Positions 1 to 10,089 of a stretch of 34,767 nucleotides of DNA are shown piece after piece. The position numbers and the translations under genes were made by a program. The notes under the pieces are model-generated. The model searched no databases. It saw only the letters and a list, made by a program, of their open reading frames with translations, and had not been told where the DNA came from. The stretch is from NCBI GenBank assembly GCA_020847755.1, contig JADLBK010000109.1:1-34767 (forward strand). Direction: 5' to 3'. The DNA is from Flavobacteriales bacterium. Lineage in GTDB: Bacteria > Bacteroidota > Bacteroidia > Flavobacteriales_F > PHOS-HE28. Within the stretch, counting starts at the first letter, position 1. Every line of letters begins with the position of its first letter.

Positions 1-631
1 ACGCGCAGATGGCCAGGGGGCTCATCAGGGCCGTGAGCTTGATGGCCCCGGCGAGGGCGAAGAGCGCGGCGGACCCGAGGATCGCGCGTTCCCGACCACA
101 TCGGACCCCATCGATCAACAAGGCCCACGCGATGAAGCTCAGGTCCAAGGCGGGCACGTCCGGAAGAAAGGCGAGCGTGAAATACACGACGGCCGGCGAG
201 GTGAAGAAGAGCAGGCCGATGAAGGCCGCCCAGAACCGATCGCCGATGACCAACGCCGACGAACGGAACAAGGCAAGCGTTCCGGTGGCATGCAAGAGGA
301 GCATGAGGATGCGGAACACGATCTCCTGGGGACCGGTGACCTTCCACAACAGGCCGACCAGGTAATAGAGGATCGGGAACTCCCCCGCGGACCGACCGGA
401 CATGCCGTGGTCACTGATCATGGACATCACCGCGGGTCGGAAGAGGTTCCATTCCCAGGCGTAGTAGGTGTAGGCGATGGCCAGGCAGTTCGTCTGGCGC
501 CAGAGATGGTGCGGTTGGGGTGGCAGATGCAGGACGCGGCCGTACTCATAGGCGGCGCAAAGGAGCACGAACACCACGAGCACGGCCACGGCCGGCCACC
601 ACCGTGCTCGGAAGGTCGGCTTGGTCAGCAT
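1..631 (-). CDS. GT39/ArnT-like membrane glycosyltransferase, partial (C-terminus beyond window)
   Basis: The frame is open from an ATG at 631 to the left edge, giving about 210 residues that lack the C-terminus. The N-terminal membrane segment (about residues 12-27) is followed by HLWRQTNCL at 42-50, then SAGEFPILYYLVG, a VTGPQE segment and FFTSPAVVYF, with further hydrophobic helices. The same landmarks occur in the same order in the neighbouring 553-residue gene, so the two are paralogues. The family moves sugars from polyprenyl carriers to extracytoplasmic acceptors; substrate and acceptor cannot be read here. Where the neighbour has WRQTD this protein has Asn48. A TACATTTG box lies about 200 bases upstream of the start. 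The membrane-GT call is firm; specificity is unknown. Confidence 0.8.
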   Translation of the reverse strand, partial: MLTKPTFRARWWPAVAVLVVFVLLCAAYEYGRVLHLPPQPHHLWRQTNCLAIAYTYYAWEWNLFRPAVMSMISDHGMSGRSAGEFPILYYLVGLLWKVTGPQEIVFRILMLLLHATGTLALFRSSALVIGDRFWAAFIGLLFFTSPAVVYFTLAFLPDVPALDLSFIAWALLIDGVRCGRERAILGSAALFALAGAIKLTALMSPLAICA

Positions 632-908
632 GACCCTGCCGCGGCCTTGTTCCCCATGGACATCGACCGGCCGGTCCGCTCATTCCGGTCCCTGCCCTTG
701 CGACCATCGACGCGCACCCGGGGGACCCTGCGGTGATCCGGTCCGTGCGCGCTGATCTCCATGGGTTCGGTGCGCAGGCCGGTGCGCTCACATCCGCACG
801 GCCCCGAGCGGTCGGGGTGCTGCGGTGCGGACCAAATGTAGGATCCGGCCCCACATGCGCTTCGGCCGGTCGGACGCTCGGGATCGCCGGTGCCGCGCCG
901 GGCTCGGG
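632..908. other. intergenic region, 277 bp
   Basis: No convincing gene is present. A minus-strand frame ending at 625 overlaps the start of the partial glycosyltransferase, but its product is Arg/Gly-rich with no recognisable fold. The only useful signal is a TACATTTG box on the minus strand at 833-840. Confidence 0.5.
833..840 (-). promoter_or_regulatory. candidate -7 box TACATTTG
   Basis: This is an exact match to the Bacteroidota -7 consensus TAnnTTTG, pointing toward the partial glycosyltransferase at 631. No TTG is visible at the -33 distance and the leader would be about 190 nt, so it may be fortuitous. Confidence 0.35.
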
Positions 909-2566
909 TCACAGCCCGACCTCGGGGTCCGTGCCCGACATTGCGCCGGCGGATCCGCCCAGCGCGTAGATGCGGATGCCGTTGTGCCGGGCCAGCGGAC
1001 GGGTCAGGTAGGGGGCCACGAGCGGATCCTCCAACCATCGGTCCTGGGCGAACAGCAGGTAGCGTGCCCCGCGATCGATGAGGCGATCGAAGGTGCCCGG
1101 ATCGCTCCAGTCGTTCGCGTAGCGGGTGAAGCCCTTGCGGCCCATCAGGTACAAGGACCCGTTGATGGTGTGGTCATCCAGAAAGATCACCCAGGCGTCC
1201 TTGGGGATCCCGAGCGTATCCAGGGTCGGCCCCAGGTCCAGGGTGCCGCGCAGGTCGTAGTGGTCCATGGCGCTCCAGTAAGGCAGCTCGTGCGTGTGAT
1301 GGATGGGCAGGATCTCCGAAGGATCGATGGGGCTTCGCTCCGCGTAGCGCATCCGCATGTTGTTGGCGGCATAGGCCACGTTGTAGACCAGCAACAACGC
1401 GAACGCGGTCCTGGGCCAGGCGGACCGGAACACGGAGGGGTGATCACGGCGCAGCCACCAGAGAAAAGTGGTCCAGAGCACCAGTGGCAGGATCAGGGGG
1501 CTGATGAAGTAGTAGTCGTGGCCGTCCACGGCGTGGAACCAGAGAAGGGTGTAGGCGATCACCCCGAGGAGCAACAGGATGTTCAACAGGGCCACGGGGC
1601 CGGGCAGGCGGCGCACATGAAGGGCCGCAGCGACGAGAGCCACGGCGAGCACCAGCCAGACCGTGGTGTCGAACACCTGGAACACCAGGATCCGCTTGCC
1701 GAAGGTCCAGGCCCGGTCCACCTCCTCCGGTGTCATGTCCCAAATGGGCCAGATGCTGTTGAAGGTGTATCGGCCGTTGTGCCGGTCGTTGTAGGCCTCG
1801 GCATAGGCGTACCAAGAGAGGATGGCGACCACCGCCAGGGCCGACCACGCCCACGCAGGCCGGACATCGGGCAGCAGGCGGTGGTGCCCGCCGAACCGGG
1901 CGGGCATGAGGGTGGCCACCAGCAGGATGGTCAGGATGGCCACCAGGCTGATGCCGGCGCTCACCTTCAGCAGGGTGGCCAGGGCGAAGCAGGCCATCGC
2001 CAGGGCCCACCACCGCGATCGTCGCTCCTGGGCGTGCCGCACCACGAAGTACCAGCCGATCAGCACCAGGTCGAGGGCGGGCACATCGGTGAGGAAGCCC
2101 ATGCTGTAGTAGACGATGACCGGCGAGGTGAACAGCAGGAGCGCCGAGGCCACGGCCCAGAACGCATCGCCCAGCACGCGGCGCAGGGCCAGGTACAGGG
2201 CCCAGGTGGCCGCGAAATGCAGCAGGATGCCGAAGAGGCGGTAGACGAACTCACTGGGTCCGGTGAGCTTCCACACCTGACCGATGGCCCAGTAGATCAA
2301 CGGGAACTCACCGGCACTGTTCCCGGTGGTTCCGCCATCGGCGATGCGCGCATGGATCTCCGGTTCCAGGAAGGGCCGCCCGTTCCGATAGTTCTCCGTC
2401 AGGGACAGGCAGTCGGTCTGCCGCCAAAGGTGGCAGGGGGCGGGGCGCGTGTGCAGCACACGTCCACCCTCATAGACCGAGAACGCGAGCAGGAAGCCCA
2501 GGGTGAGCACCCATCCCGGACCGGGCCGCAGACCGCGCGGGAACGGGAGCCGCATCACGCTGCGGA

Positions 2567-2570
<4 letters not shown>
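909..2570 (-). CDS. GT39/ArnT-like membrane glycosyltransferase
   Basis: This 553-residue protein has roughly ten hydrophobic helices from residue 18 to about 400 and a soluble C-terminal domain of about 130 residues, the layout of GT-C enzymes that use lipid-linked sugars. HLWRQTDCL at 47-55 lies in the first extracytoplasmic loop, where GT-C enzymes carry their catalytic acidic residue; Asp53 is the candidate. [10 protein letters not shown] and [14 protein letters not shown] follow. The GTG start at 2570 overlaps the scoB TGA in a GTGA junction, which implies translational coupling; an ATG five codons downstream is an alternative start. It is a tandem paralogue of the partial gene at 1-631. 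Donor and acceptor are not deducible. Confidence 0.8.
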
Positions 2571-3223
<653 letters not shown>

Positions 3224-3227
3224 GGGG

Positions 3228-4994
3228 TCAGGGCTGGATGCGGTGGATGCGCACCTGCACGGCGCCGAACTGAACGGGCCTTCGCGGTGCGTTCCAAAAG
3301 TAGAGCACATGCCGCACCGCACCGGGCACGGGCTGCAGCACACGCAGCGCAATGAAGCGCTCCCCACGCCACCGGGGTCGCTGCAGTGCAGGTCGCACCT
3401 CCTCGTGCGCCAGTTCGCGGCCCGTGCTGTCCTGCGCCACCACGGCCAGCACCAGGTCGTGCAGCGGACCGTCGGCGTTCAGCATGCACGACACCTCCAC
3501 CGCGCGGGGCTCCGGGGTCGCCGGCACGGCCACCAGGTCGAAGTAACCTTGGGGCCGGAGCGGGGGATCGACCATCAGGCTGTCCACCGGGGTGATCGCC
3601 AACGGGCGGACCCGCCGCATCAGATGCAGGCCCGTTCCACCGTGCACATCCTCCACGATGAAGCCCTGCATCGCGGCTTCGAGGTGCCGGCCGTCCGCGA
3701 TGCGCACGTCGTGCCACCCGGCCGGGAAGTCCGACGCATGCGGCACCGGCGTGCCGAAGGGCCGTCCGTTCAACGGCACGGAGAAGCCGAGCTGGTGATA
3801 GGCCCCCACGACCGGCGGACGTCCGAGCTGCCGTTCGAGGGACGCGATGCGCGCCAGGAAGCGTTCGGGCACGCTCTGCTCGGCCCACAGCGCCGTGTGG
3901 TCGAAGTTGAGCCCGGCCACCGTGCGCAGGGGGAACACGAGCAGGAGGAGTGCCGCAAGCCTCGCCAGGGGCCGCTGTGCGGACCAGGTGTCGACCACAT
4001 GCCCGGCGATCAGCAGCCAGAGCGGCACCAGGTGAAGCCCGGCCCTGTCCTCGGCATGGTTGACGCCCAGGGACACCGCCATGGCGACACGCACCAAGGC
4101 ATCGGCCAGCAGCAGGCCGGCGAACACGGCCAAGGGCGTCGCCCAGGCGCGTTGTCGCACCACGACGACCGCAGCGACCAGCACGACGAGCATCACCGCA
4201 CCCCGCCAGAGCCACCCGTCCGCGCCGAGCACCCAGCGGCACAGCGAGGCCACGGTGACGGCCACGAAGCCGTCCGTGCTGCCGTGGTAGAGCAGGCCCT
4301 GCGCCCGCAGGTCGAAGGCGTGGTCGACCGCGATCAGGAAGGGCCCGATGCCCAGGGCGACCCAGAGCGCCACCTGAGCGCGGCGCAGCGGTGCGGCCCG
4401 GAACATGCTGACGGCGATCCCCGTCAGCACCACGCCCCACAGCGGGATCAGGGCCAGCACGGCGGCGTTGGCCAATGCCAGGCCCGTCAACACCTGCAGA
4501 AGGGCGATCGTCCGGCGCTCGCGCATCCAGCGGAGAAGGCCGTCCAGGGCCACGCCGAGAAAGGCCAGCTCCAACGCGTAGCCGCGAAAGAGCGCAAAGA
4601 ACTCGAACGCGAAGGGACAGGCGAGCAGCGCGGCCCAGGTGCACCAGCGCACGATGCGATCGCGCAGGTCCCCGGCCAGACGCCAGATGGCCCAGGCATA
4701 CAGCGGAAAAGCCAGCACGCTTCCCAGCCGGGCGCTGAGCAGGGAGGTGCCGAACAGGTGCACGAACAACGCACCAAGCCCGGAGCTCAGCACATGGTTG
4801 TTGGCATCGGGATGGGCGTGCGGTGGCAGAAAGACCCCGGGCTCCGCATACCAGTAGAGCGAGGCGCATTCATCGTGGACGAAGGGCACCATGGCGGCGC
4901 GTGCCACGAGGATCGCCCACAGCGCGAGCGTTGCGAGCTGATAAAGCCGTTCGTCGCGCCGAACGTTCGCCATGCGGCGGAGTTGGCCGGTCAC
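3228..4994 (-). CDS. polytopic GT-C-like membrane protein interposed between scoA and scoB
   Basis: This 588-residue protein has about ten hydrophobic helices up to residue 350, then a soluble C-terminal region of about 230 residues. The first loop carries [10 protein letters not shown] followed by [17 protein letters not shown]. This acidic-pair plus D-x-NNH pattern is typical of Bacteroidota membrane glycosyltransferases of the GT-C fold, so a lipid-linked sugar transferase is likely. It belongs to a different subfamily from the two other glycosyltransferases here. The GTG start at 4994 shares a GTGA overlap with the scoA stop; an ATG seven codons in ([11 protein letters not shown]) is an alternative. 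Its stop lies 4 bases before scoB, so it sits inside one transcription unit with the two CoA-transferase genes. Confidence 0.72.
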   Translation of the reverse strand: MTGQLRRMANVRRDERLYQLATLALWAILVARAAMVPFVHDECASLYWYAEPGVFLPPHAHPDANNHVLSSGLGALFVHLFGTSLLSARLGSVLAFPLYAWAIWRLAGDLRDRIVRWCTWAALLACPFAFEFFALFRGYALELAFLGVALDGLLRWMRERRTIALLQVLTGLALANAAVLALIPLWGVVLTGIAVSMFRAAPLRRAQVALWVALGIGPFLIAVDHAFDLRAQGLLYHGSTDGFVAVTVASLCRWVLGADGWLWRGAVMLVVLVAAVVVVRQRAWATPLAVFAGLLLADALVRVAMAVSLGVNHAEDRAGLHLVPLWLLIAGHVVDTWSAQRPLARLAALLLLVFPLRTVAGLNFDHTALWAEQSVPERFLARIASLERQLGRPPVVGAYHQLGFSVPLNGRPFGTPVPHASDFPAGWHDVRIADGRHLEAAMQGFIVEDVHGGTGLHLMRRVRPLAITPVDSLMVDPPLRPQGYFDLVAVPATPEPRAVEVSCMLNADGPLHDLVLAVVAQDSTGRELAHEEVRPALQRPRWRGERFIALRVLQPVPGAVRHVLYFWNAPRRPVQFGAVQVRIHRIQP

Positions 4995-5695
4995 CCGCGC
5001 TTGCGCACGGTGCGCTGTTCGATGCGCTTCTCGTACCGTTCGCCCTGGAAGATGCGGTGCACGAAGATGCCCGGCGTGTGCACGTGATCCGGCTCCAGCT
5101 CACCGGGCTCCACCAGCTCCTCCACCTCGGCCACGGTGATGGTGCCGGCCATGGCCATCATGGGGTTGAAGTTGCGGGCCGTATGGCGGTACACCAGGTT
5201 GCCGAGCCGGTCGCCCTTCCAGGCCTTCACCAGAGCGAAGTCGGCGCGCAGCCAGCGCTCCATCACGTACATGCGGCCATCGAAGTCGCGCGTCTCCTTG
5301 CCTTCGGCCACCTCGGTGCCGTAGCCCGCCGGGGTGAAGAAGGCCGGGATGCCCGCCCCTCCGGCGCGGCAGCGTTCGGCCAGGGTGCCCTGCGGGATCA
5401 GCTCCACCTCCAGCTCGCCGCTGAGCATCTGGCGCTCGAACTCGTCGTTCTCGCCCACGTAGCTGCTGATCATCTTCCTGATCTGGCGCGTCTGCAACAG
5501 GAGACCGAGGCCGAAATCATCCACCCCGGCGTTGTTGCTGATGCAGGTGAGGCCCTTGACGCCGCTGCGCACCAGGGCCGCGATGCAGTTCTCCGGGATG
5601 CCGCACAGCCCGAAGCCGCCCACCATCAGGGTCATGTCATCACGGATGCCGTCGAGCGCCGCGTCGGCATTGGCCACCACCTTGTTCATGCTCAT
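4991..5695 (-). CDS. scoA: succinyl-CoA:3-ketoacid CoA-transferase subunit A
   Basis: This 234-residue alpha subunit of a family I CoA-transferase binds CoA and pairs with ScoB. The [13 protein letters not shown] motif near residue 27, the NNAG segment ([15 protein letters not shown]) and [18 protein letters not shown] and [16 protein letters not shown] are all present, so it looks intact. The ATG at 5695 is preceded by a TATCTTCG box 16 bases away; an ATG two codons later is also possible. It is the first gene of a run of scoA, a membrane glycosyltransferase, scoB and a second glycosyltransferase. Its TGA overlaps the next gene's GTG start. Confidence 0.93.
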   Translation of the reverse strand: MSMNKVVANADAALDGIRDDMTLMVGGFGLCGIPENCIAALVRSGVKGLTCISNNAGVDDFGLGLLLQTRQIRKMISSYVGENDEFERQMLSGELEVELIPQGTLAERCRAGGAGIPAFFTPAGYGTEVAEGKETRDFDGRMYVMERWLRADFALVKAWKGDRLGNLVYRHTARNFNPMMAMAGTITVAEVEELVEPGELEPDHVHTPGIFVHRIFQGERYEKRIEQRTVRKRG

Positions 5696-5711
5696 GGCAC
5701 AGGGAATGCGG

Positions 5712-5719
5712 CGAAGATA
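5712..5719 (-). promoter_or_regulatory. candidate -7 box TATCTTCG for scoA
   Basis: The box matches TAnnTTTG with one C substitution. It lies in the 48-bp gap between the PBP1A stop and the scoA ATG, 16 bases before the ATG. No TTG is visible at -33. Confidence 0.45.
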
Positions 5720-5743
5720 GCCGGACGCGCCGGCCCGCAGGCC

Positions 5744-8146
5744 TCACTCCCAGGTCGGGCCATCGTCCTCGATGGGCCCCTGCTCGAAGCGTCCGCGGCA
5801 GTCGAGCAGCTCGGTATCGAAGCCGGCGGGTCGCTCGAAGTCGGCGGTGGAGAGACCGATGGTGCTGTCGGCGTACACCTTGTTCATGTAGTAGCCATAG
5901 ATCGGCAGGGCCATGTTGGCGCCCTGGCCCTTGTCGGTGCTGCTGAAGCGCACACTGCGGTCCTCCGCACCGGTCCACACGCCGGTCACCAGGTCGGGGG
6001 TGATGCCGATGAACCAGCCATCGCTGTTGTTCTGCGTGGTGCCGGTCTTACCGGCCATGGGCGCCTTGATGTTGGCGTACTTGGCGCGTGCGCCACCACT
6101 GCTGCGGATGCGCATGCCGGTGCCGACCACCTTGCCGGTGCCGCGGTTGTAGGCGCCGTCCACCACGCCCTTCAACAGGTTGAGCATGATGTAGGAGGTC
6201 TGCTCGTCGAGGGCCTCCTCGGTGCGTGGCACCAGGTCGAAGATGGTGTTGCCGTTCTTGTCCTCGATGCGGGTGAAGAGCACGGGCTCGATGTACACGC
6301 CCTTGTTGGCGAACGCGGCGAAGGAGCTGGTCATCTCCATGAGGGTGAGGTCGGCCACGCCCAGGCACAGGCTGGGCACGGGCACCAGGGGACTGCTGAC
6401 GCCCATGTGCCGGGCGAGCACGGTCACCGCCTCCGGACTGTACTGCTTCATCAACCAGGCGGTGATGGTGTTGATGGAGTTGGCGAGCGCGTACTTCAGG
6501 GTGACGAGGCCACCGTACTTGGCATCGCTGTTCTTGGGGCACCAGTCCGGCTGTCCCTCGGGCATGTCGAAGCACACCAGCTGGTTGGGCAGCTCCTTGC
6601 AGGGATCGAGCCCCTCGCGGATGGCGGTGGCGTACACGAAGGGCTTGAAGGTGGAACCCACCTGACGGCGCGCCTGCTCCACATGGTCGTACTGGAAATG
6701 CTTGAAGTCGATGCCGCCCACCCAGGCCTTGATGAACCCGGTGCCGGGGTCCACGCTGTACAGGCCGCTCTGCAGGAAGCTCTTGTAGTAGCGGATGGAG
6801 TCCATGGGGCTCATCAGCGTGTCCACTTCACCACGCCAGCTGAACACGCGCATGGGCACGGGCTTCTCGAAGAGGGCGGGGATCTCCTTCTCGGGCACCA
6901 CGGGCCACCAGGTGTCGCAGCCGCCGAGCTCGGGCCGGCAGTGGAAGTGCCTGCGACCCTCGTGCACGGCCTGTTCGATCACCCGGGCGGGCCGTTCGCA
7001 GTTGGGGCACTGCTTGCCGGTGAGGTTGCGATAGCGCACGCTCCGCTTCATGGCCGTCTCCAGGATTCCGGCGATCTCCTCCTCGCTCACGCGGAAGTCG
7101 AAGGGGCGGTTCTTCTTCTTCGCCAGGTCCTTGAACAGGTCGGGTTGCAGTTCGGACCGGAGGTGCTCGGCCAGGGCCCACTCGCCATACGCCTGCATGC
7201 GGGGATCCAGCGTGGTGTACACCTTCAGGCCATCGGTGTAGAGGTCATAGGGCTCTCCGTCGGCCTTGGCGAAGCGGAGCTTTCCCTGTTCATCGGTGGA
7301 GGCCAGCAGGGCCTGCAGCTTGGCCCGCAGCACCTCGCGGAAGTAGGGGGCGGGGCCTTCGGCGTGGTCGATCCGTTGGAAGCGAAGGCCGAGGGGCAGG
7401 GCCTTGAGGGAGTCATAGGCAGTGCGGTCGATCATGCCGGCGCGCTCCATCTGGGAGAGCACCACCATGCGCCGGTGCAGGGTGGTGTCCGGCCGGCGCA
7501 CCGGGTTGAAGAGGGCCGGGTTCTTGCACATCCCCACGAGCAGGGCGGCCTCCTCGATCCGCAGGCTGTCCGCGCTGGTGTTGAAGTACACATGCGCCGC
7601 ACTGCGGATGCCCACCGCCTGGTTGATCCAGTCGAAGCGGTTGAGGTACATCGCGATGATCTCGTCCTTGGTGTACTGGCGCTCCAGGCGCACGGCGATG
7701 ATCCACTCCTGGAACTTCTGGAAGATCCGCCGGAAGCTGCTGGCCGGCTTCTCGGTGAAGAGCATCTTGGCCAGCTGCTGGGTGATGGTGCTGGCCCCGC
7801 CCTTGCTGCCCATGTACACCGCGGCGCGCGCGGTGCCGCGCAGGTCGATGCCGCTGTGCGCGCGGAAGCGCTCATCCTCCGTGGCGATCAGGGCGTTCAC
7901 CACATGGGGGCTGATCTGGTCGTACTTCACCGGGATGCGGTTCTCCCGGTAATACTGGCCCATCAGGGTGCCGTCGCTGAAGAGGATGGCCGTGGCCAGG
8001 TCGCTGCGGGGGTTCTCCAGGTCGTCGGTGCCGGGCAGGTCGCTGGCGCCCGCCACCAGCAGGGCCAGAACGACCGCCAGAACGGGGCCGACCAGCAGCA
8101 CCCAGAGCAGCAGGGGCAACAGGCGGCGCTTGCGCGGAGCGCTCAT
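5744..8146 (-). CDS. class A penicillin-binding protein, PBP1A type (transglycosylase/transpeptidase)
   Basis: This 800-residue bifunctional enzyme polymerises and cross-links peptidoglycan in the periplasm. A short cytoplasmic basic N-terminus and a membrane anchor (about 9-33) precede the GT51 domain, with catalytic Glu90 in EDERFRAHSGID and the GASTITQQLAKMLF motif at 117-130. The transpeptidase has the active serine in STFK (498-501), SIN (557-559) and KTGT (700-703), so both activities appear intact. Between the domains is an unusual segment with Cys380-Pro-Asn-Cys383 and Cys403/Cys410, spaced like a zinc ribbon. The ATG at 8146 follows gldH; the gldH stop codon forms part of a TAACTTCG box. 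The ricT-gldH-PBP order is typical of Flavobacteriia. Confidence 0.95.
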   Translation of the reverse strand: MSAPRKRRLLPLLLWVLLVGPVLAVVLALLVAGASDLPGTDDLENPRSDLATAILFSDGTLMGQYYRENRIPVKYDQISPHVVNALIATEDERFRAHSGIDLRGTARAAVYMGSKGGASTITQQLAKMLFTEKPASSFRRIFQKFQEWIIAVRLERQYTKDEIIAMYLNRFDWINQAVGIRSAAHVYFNTSADSLRIEEAALLVGMCKNPALFNPVRRPDTTLHRRMVVLSQMERAGMIDRTAYDSLKALPLGLRFQRIDHAEGPAPYFREVLRAKLQALLASTDEQGKLRFAKADGEPYDLYTDGLKVYTTLDPRMQAYGEWALAEHLRSELQPDLFKDLAKKKNRPFDFRVSEEEIAGILETAMKRSVRYRNLTGKQCPNCERPARVIEQAVHEGRRHFHCRPELGGCDTWWPVVPEKEIPALFEKPVPMRVFSWRGEVDTLMSPMDSIRYYKSFLQSGLYSVDPGTGFIKAWVGGIDFKHFQYDHVEQARRQVGSTFKPFVYATAIREGLDPCKELPNQLVCFDMPEGQPDWCPKNSDAKYGGLVTLKYALANSINTITAWLMKQYSPEAVTVLARHMGVSSPLVPVPSLCLGVADLTLMEMTSSFAAFANKGVYIEPVLFTRIEDKNGNTIFDLVPRTEEALDEQTSYIMLNLLKGVVDGAYNRGTGKVVGTGMRIRSSGGARAKYANIKAPMAGKTGTTQNNSDGWFIGITPDLVTGVWTGAEDRSVRFSSTDKGQGANMALPIYGYYMNKVYADSTIGLSTADFERPAGFDTELLDCRGRFEQGPIEDDGPTWE

Positions 8147-8153
8147 CAGCGGA

Positions 8154-8161
8154 CGAAGTTA
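8154..8161 (-). promoter_or_regulatory. candidate -7 box TAACTTCG overlapping the gldH stop codon
   Basis: The TAA stop of gldH (8159-8161) supplies the first three bases of a TAnnTTYG box that ends 7 bases before the PBP1A ATG. If active, it gives PBP1A a leaderless transcript independent of gldH. No -33 TTG is seen. Confidence 0.4.
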
Positions 8162-8641
8162 GCGGCGGGCCTGTGAGGGGCTGATGCTGACGCCCACATC
8201 GAGCACGCCGTGGAGGGTGTCGTGGCGCATCGCCTGCTCCAGGCGCAGGCAGTAGCGGCCCGGATGCGGAAAGCGGTCGCCCAGGCGATACAGGATGTGG
8301 GCCTGGAAGCGGTCGGCGAAGATGTACCCGGTGCCACGACCATACCACTGGCCCATGGGATCGGCCAGCTGGCATTCCACCGTGTCGCGCCAGACCCGTC
8401 CTGCCGGATCCGTGAGGTCCACGAACAGATAGAGGTCGTTGTAGGGATAGTCGCCGGTGTGGCGTACATCGATGAACACGTCATGAGGGCTCACCGTGTC
8501 GGTGATGCCGAAGCAGAAGGTGGGCGCGTAGGCGTTGTGCCAACCGTGGGCCGGCAGCGGCACGTCGCTCTGGTAGATCTCGGGCCGGCCACAGGCGGCC
8601 AGGACCGCCGGGAGGAGCAACGGGAGGAAGGCGCGGTTCAC
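8159..8641 (-). CDS. gldH: gliding motility lipoprotein GldH
   Basis: This 160-residue predicted lipoprotein has the signal peptide MNRAFLPLLLPAVLAAC with the lipobox Cys at 17. The body matches GldH: DVFIDVRHTGDYPYNDLYLFVDLTDPAG, then DTVECQLADPMGQWYGRGTGYIF, and a C-terminal RYCLRLEQAMRHDTLHGVLDVGVSI strand pattern. GldH is needed for gliding in Flavobacterium and belongs to the Gld set linked to the T9SS machinery; its exact role is unsettled. The ATG at 8641 overlaps the ricT TGA by 4 bases. The position between ricT and a PBP1A gene is conserved in Flavobacteriia and supports the call. Confidence 0.88.
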   Translation of the reverse strand: MNRAFLPLLLPAVLAACGRPEIYQSDVPLPAHGWHNAYAPTFCFGITDTVSPHDVFIDVRHTGDYPYNDLYLFVDLTDPAGRVWRDTVECQLADPMGQWYGRGTGYIFADRFQAHILYRLGDRFPHPGRYCLRLEQAMRHDTLHGVLDVGVSISPSQARR

Positions 8642-10002
8642 GCCTGCGGTGGTTGGGCGGGCGATGGACCGCCGGGCTTGTCGGGGCGTGGTCCACGGTC
8701 ACGGCGTCCGCGGCGGTCACGCCGTCCACCGCGCTCCCCGCGCGGCTCGCCTTCGCCCGGCGGACGAGGGCTGGCCTTTCTGGGCTCGGCACCGCTCCCT
8801 TCGGGTTTCGGCCGGGCCGGGCCGCCCTCGCGGGGCCGTTCACGGTCCTTGCGTTTCCTGCCCCCGCGCTTGCCGCCACCTGCACCGCGCGACTTCATCT
8901 TCTGGTCGAACCGGGTGAGTTCGTCCTGTCCCACCACGTTCTCGTAGTCCGGTGCTTTCTCCTCGGGCACGGCGGGCACGTCCACCATGTTCAGGTCCAC
9001 CTCGGGCTCCACGCCTTGCTTGTTCTGCTCCAGGATGTCGCGCACCACCTCCACCGGGAAGGAGGCCATGATGAAGGGCTCGCCCGGGCGCTTGAAGCCG
9101 TAGAACATGCGCTCGGTGAAGATGTCGGTCTTGATGTGCGCGCCGGTGCCCTGGCGCGTCTTGAGCTTGGCGTTCTGCGAGGGATAGCTCTTGATCGCCT
9201 CGATGTACATGTCCAGCTCGTAGTTCAGGCAGCACTTCAGCTTGCCGCACTGGCCGGCGAGCTTCTGGGGATTGAGGGCCAGCTGCTGGTAGCGGGCCGC
9301 ACTGGTGGTCACGCTCCGGAAGTCGCTCAGCCAGGTGCTGCAGCACAGTTCACGACCACAGCTGCCGATGCCACCGATGCGCCCGGCCTCCTGCCGCGCG
9401 CCGATCTGCTTCATCTCCACCCGCACATGAAAGCGGTCGGACAGGCGACGCACCAGGTCGCGGAAGTCGATGCGCTCCTCGGCGGTGTAGTAGAAGGTGG
9501 CCTTGGTGCCGTCGCCTTGGTATTCCACGTCGGTCACCTTCATGTCCAGCCGGGCCTCGCGGGCGATGACACGGGTGGCGAACAGCGTCTCGTCCTCGAG
9601 CTTGCGGGCGGCGTGCCAGCGGTCCAGGTCCTCCTGTGTGGCTTTGCGGATCACCTTGCGCAGCTCGAAGGTGTCCTGCTCTTTCTCCTTGCGCGCCATC
9701 TGCGCACGCACCAGTTCGCCGGTGAGGCTCACCACCCCGATGTCGTGGCCCTGACCCGCCTCCACGACCACGGCGTCACCGGGCACCACGCCGAGCGAGG
9801 GCGGGCAGCGGTGGAAGGTCTTGCGCGTGTTCTTGAAGCGCACCTCCACCGCATCGAAGGGCTGCTGGCCTTGTGGCAGGGGCACTCCGGTGAGCCAGTC
9901 GAAGACCCCGAGCTTGTTGCACCCGCTGGTGCTGCAATAGCCGTTGCTCTTGCATCCGGCCGGCTTGCCATCCGCTCCACTGCTGCAGCTCGCACATCCC
10001 AT
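8638..10002 (-). CDS. ricT: PSP1-domain protein RicT (YaaT family)
   Basis: This protein has 454 residues from the ATG at 10002, chosen because Bacteroidota homologues begin with a Cys-rich MGCxSC motif; an upstream in-frame ATG would add 18 unrelated residues. The N-terminus has Cys at 3, 6, 17, 23 and 28. The PSP1 core contains GVVPGDAVVVEAGQGHDIGVV, and IGGIGSCGRELCCSTWL and GQCGKLKCCLNYELDMY are the family's conserved cysteine clusters. In Bacillus, RicT with RicA and RicF promotes RNase Y-dependent mRNA maturation and carries Fe-S clusters; the role in Bacteroidota is less clear. The last 85 residues are Arg/Gly/Pro-rich and probably disordered. Translation is coupled to gldH. Confidence 0.92.
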   Translation of the reverse strand: MGCASCSSGADGKPAGCKSNGYCSTSGCNKLGVFDWLTGVPLPQGQQPFDAVEVRFKNTRKTFHRCPPSLGVVPGDAVVVEAGQGHDIGVVSLTGELVRAQMARKEKEQDTFELRKVIRKATQEDLDRWHAARKLEDETLFATRVIAREARLDMKVTDVEYQGDGTKATFYYTAEERIDFRDLVRRLSDRFHVRVEMKQIGARQEAGRIGGIGSCGRELCCSTWLSDFRSVTTSAARYQQLALNPQKLAGQCGKLKCCLNYELDMYIEAIKSYPSQNAKLKTRQGTGAHIKTDIFTERMFYGFKRPGEPFIMASFPVEVVRDILEQNKQGVEPEVDLNMVDVPAVPEEKAPDYENVVGQDELTRFDQKMKSRGAGGGKRGGRKRKDRERPREGGPARPKPEGSGAEPRKASPRPPGEGEPRGERGGRRDRRGRRDRGPRPDKPGGPSPAQPPQA

Positions 10003-10055
10003 CCCTCTGGTGCTCTGGTGGTTGCGCCCCGGCACATGATCCGGCCGGAGCGGCA

Positions 10056-10063
10056 CGAAGATA
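10056..10063 (-). promoter_or_regulatory. candidate -7 box TATCTTCG for ricT-gldH
   Basis: The octamer is identical to the box before scoA. It lies 53 bases upstream of the ricT ATG in the gap after holB. No -33 TTG is evident. Confidence 0.4.
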
Positions 10064-10089
10064 ACCGCCGGAGCGAGGCGCTGTGCACC

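Noticed and set aside
625..1038. Minus-strand frame overlapping the start of the partial glycosyltransferase, possible leader peptide.
   Set aside because: The product is Arg/Gly-rich with no recognisable pattern and overlaps the end of the real glycosyltransferase gene; no box or start signal singles it out.
3295..3302. Exact TACTTTTG on the minus strand 72 bases before scoB, a possible internal promoter.
   Set aside because: It is fully explained by Tyr-Phe-Trp codons of the upstream membrane protein and has no -33 element, so chance is likely; not listed as a promoter.
4823..8176. A plus-strand open frame of over 1,100 codons opposite scoA and PBP1A.
   Set aside because: It is antisense to well-recognised genes, has no family motifs, and its His/Gly/Val/Gln-rich composition is what GC-rich coding DNA gives in the complementary frame. 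The same holds for long plus-strand frames at 825-3122 and 8653-11265 and the minus-strand frame at 11293-12633.
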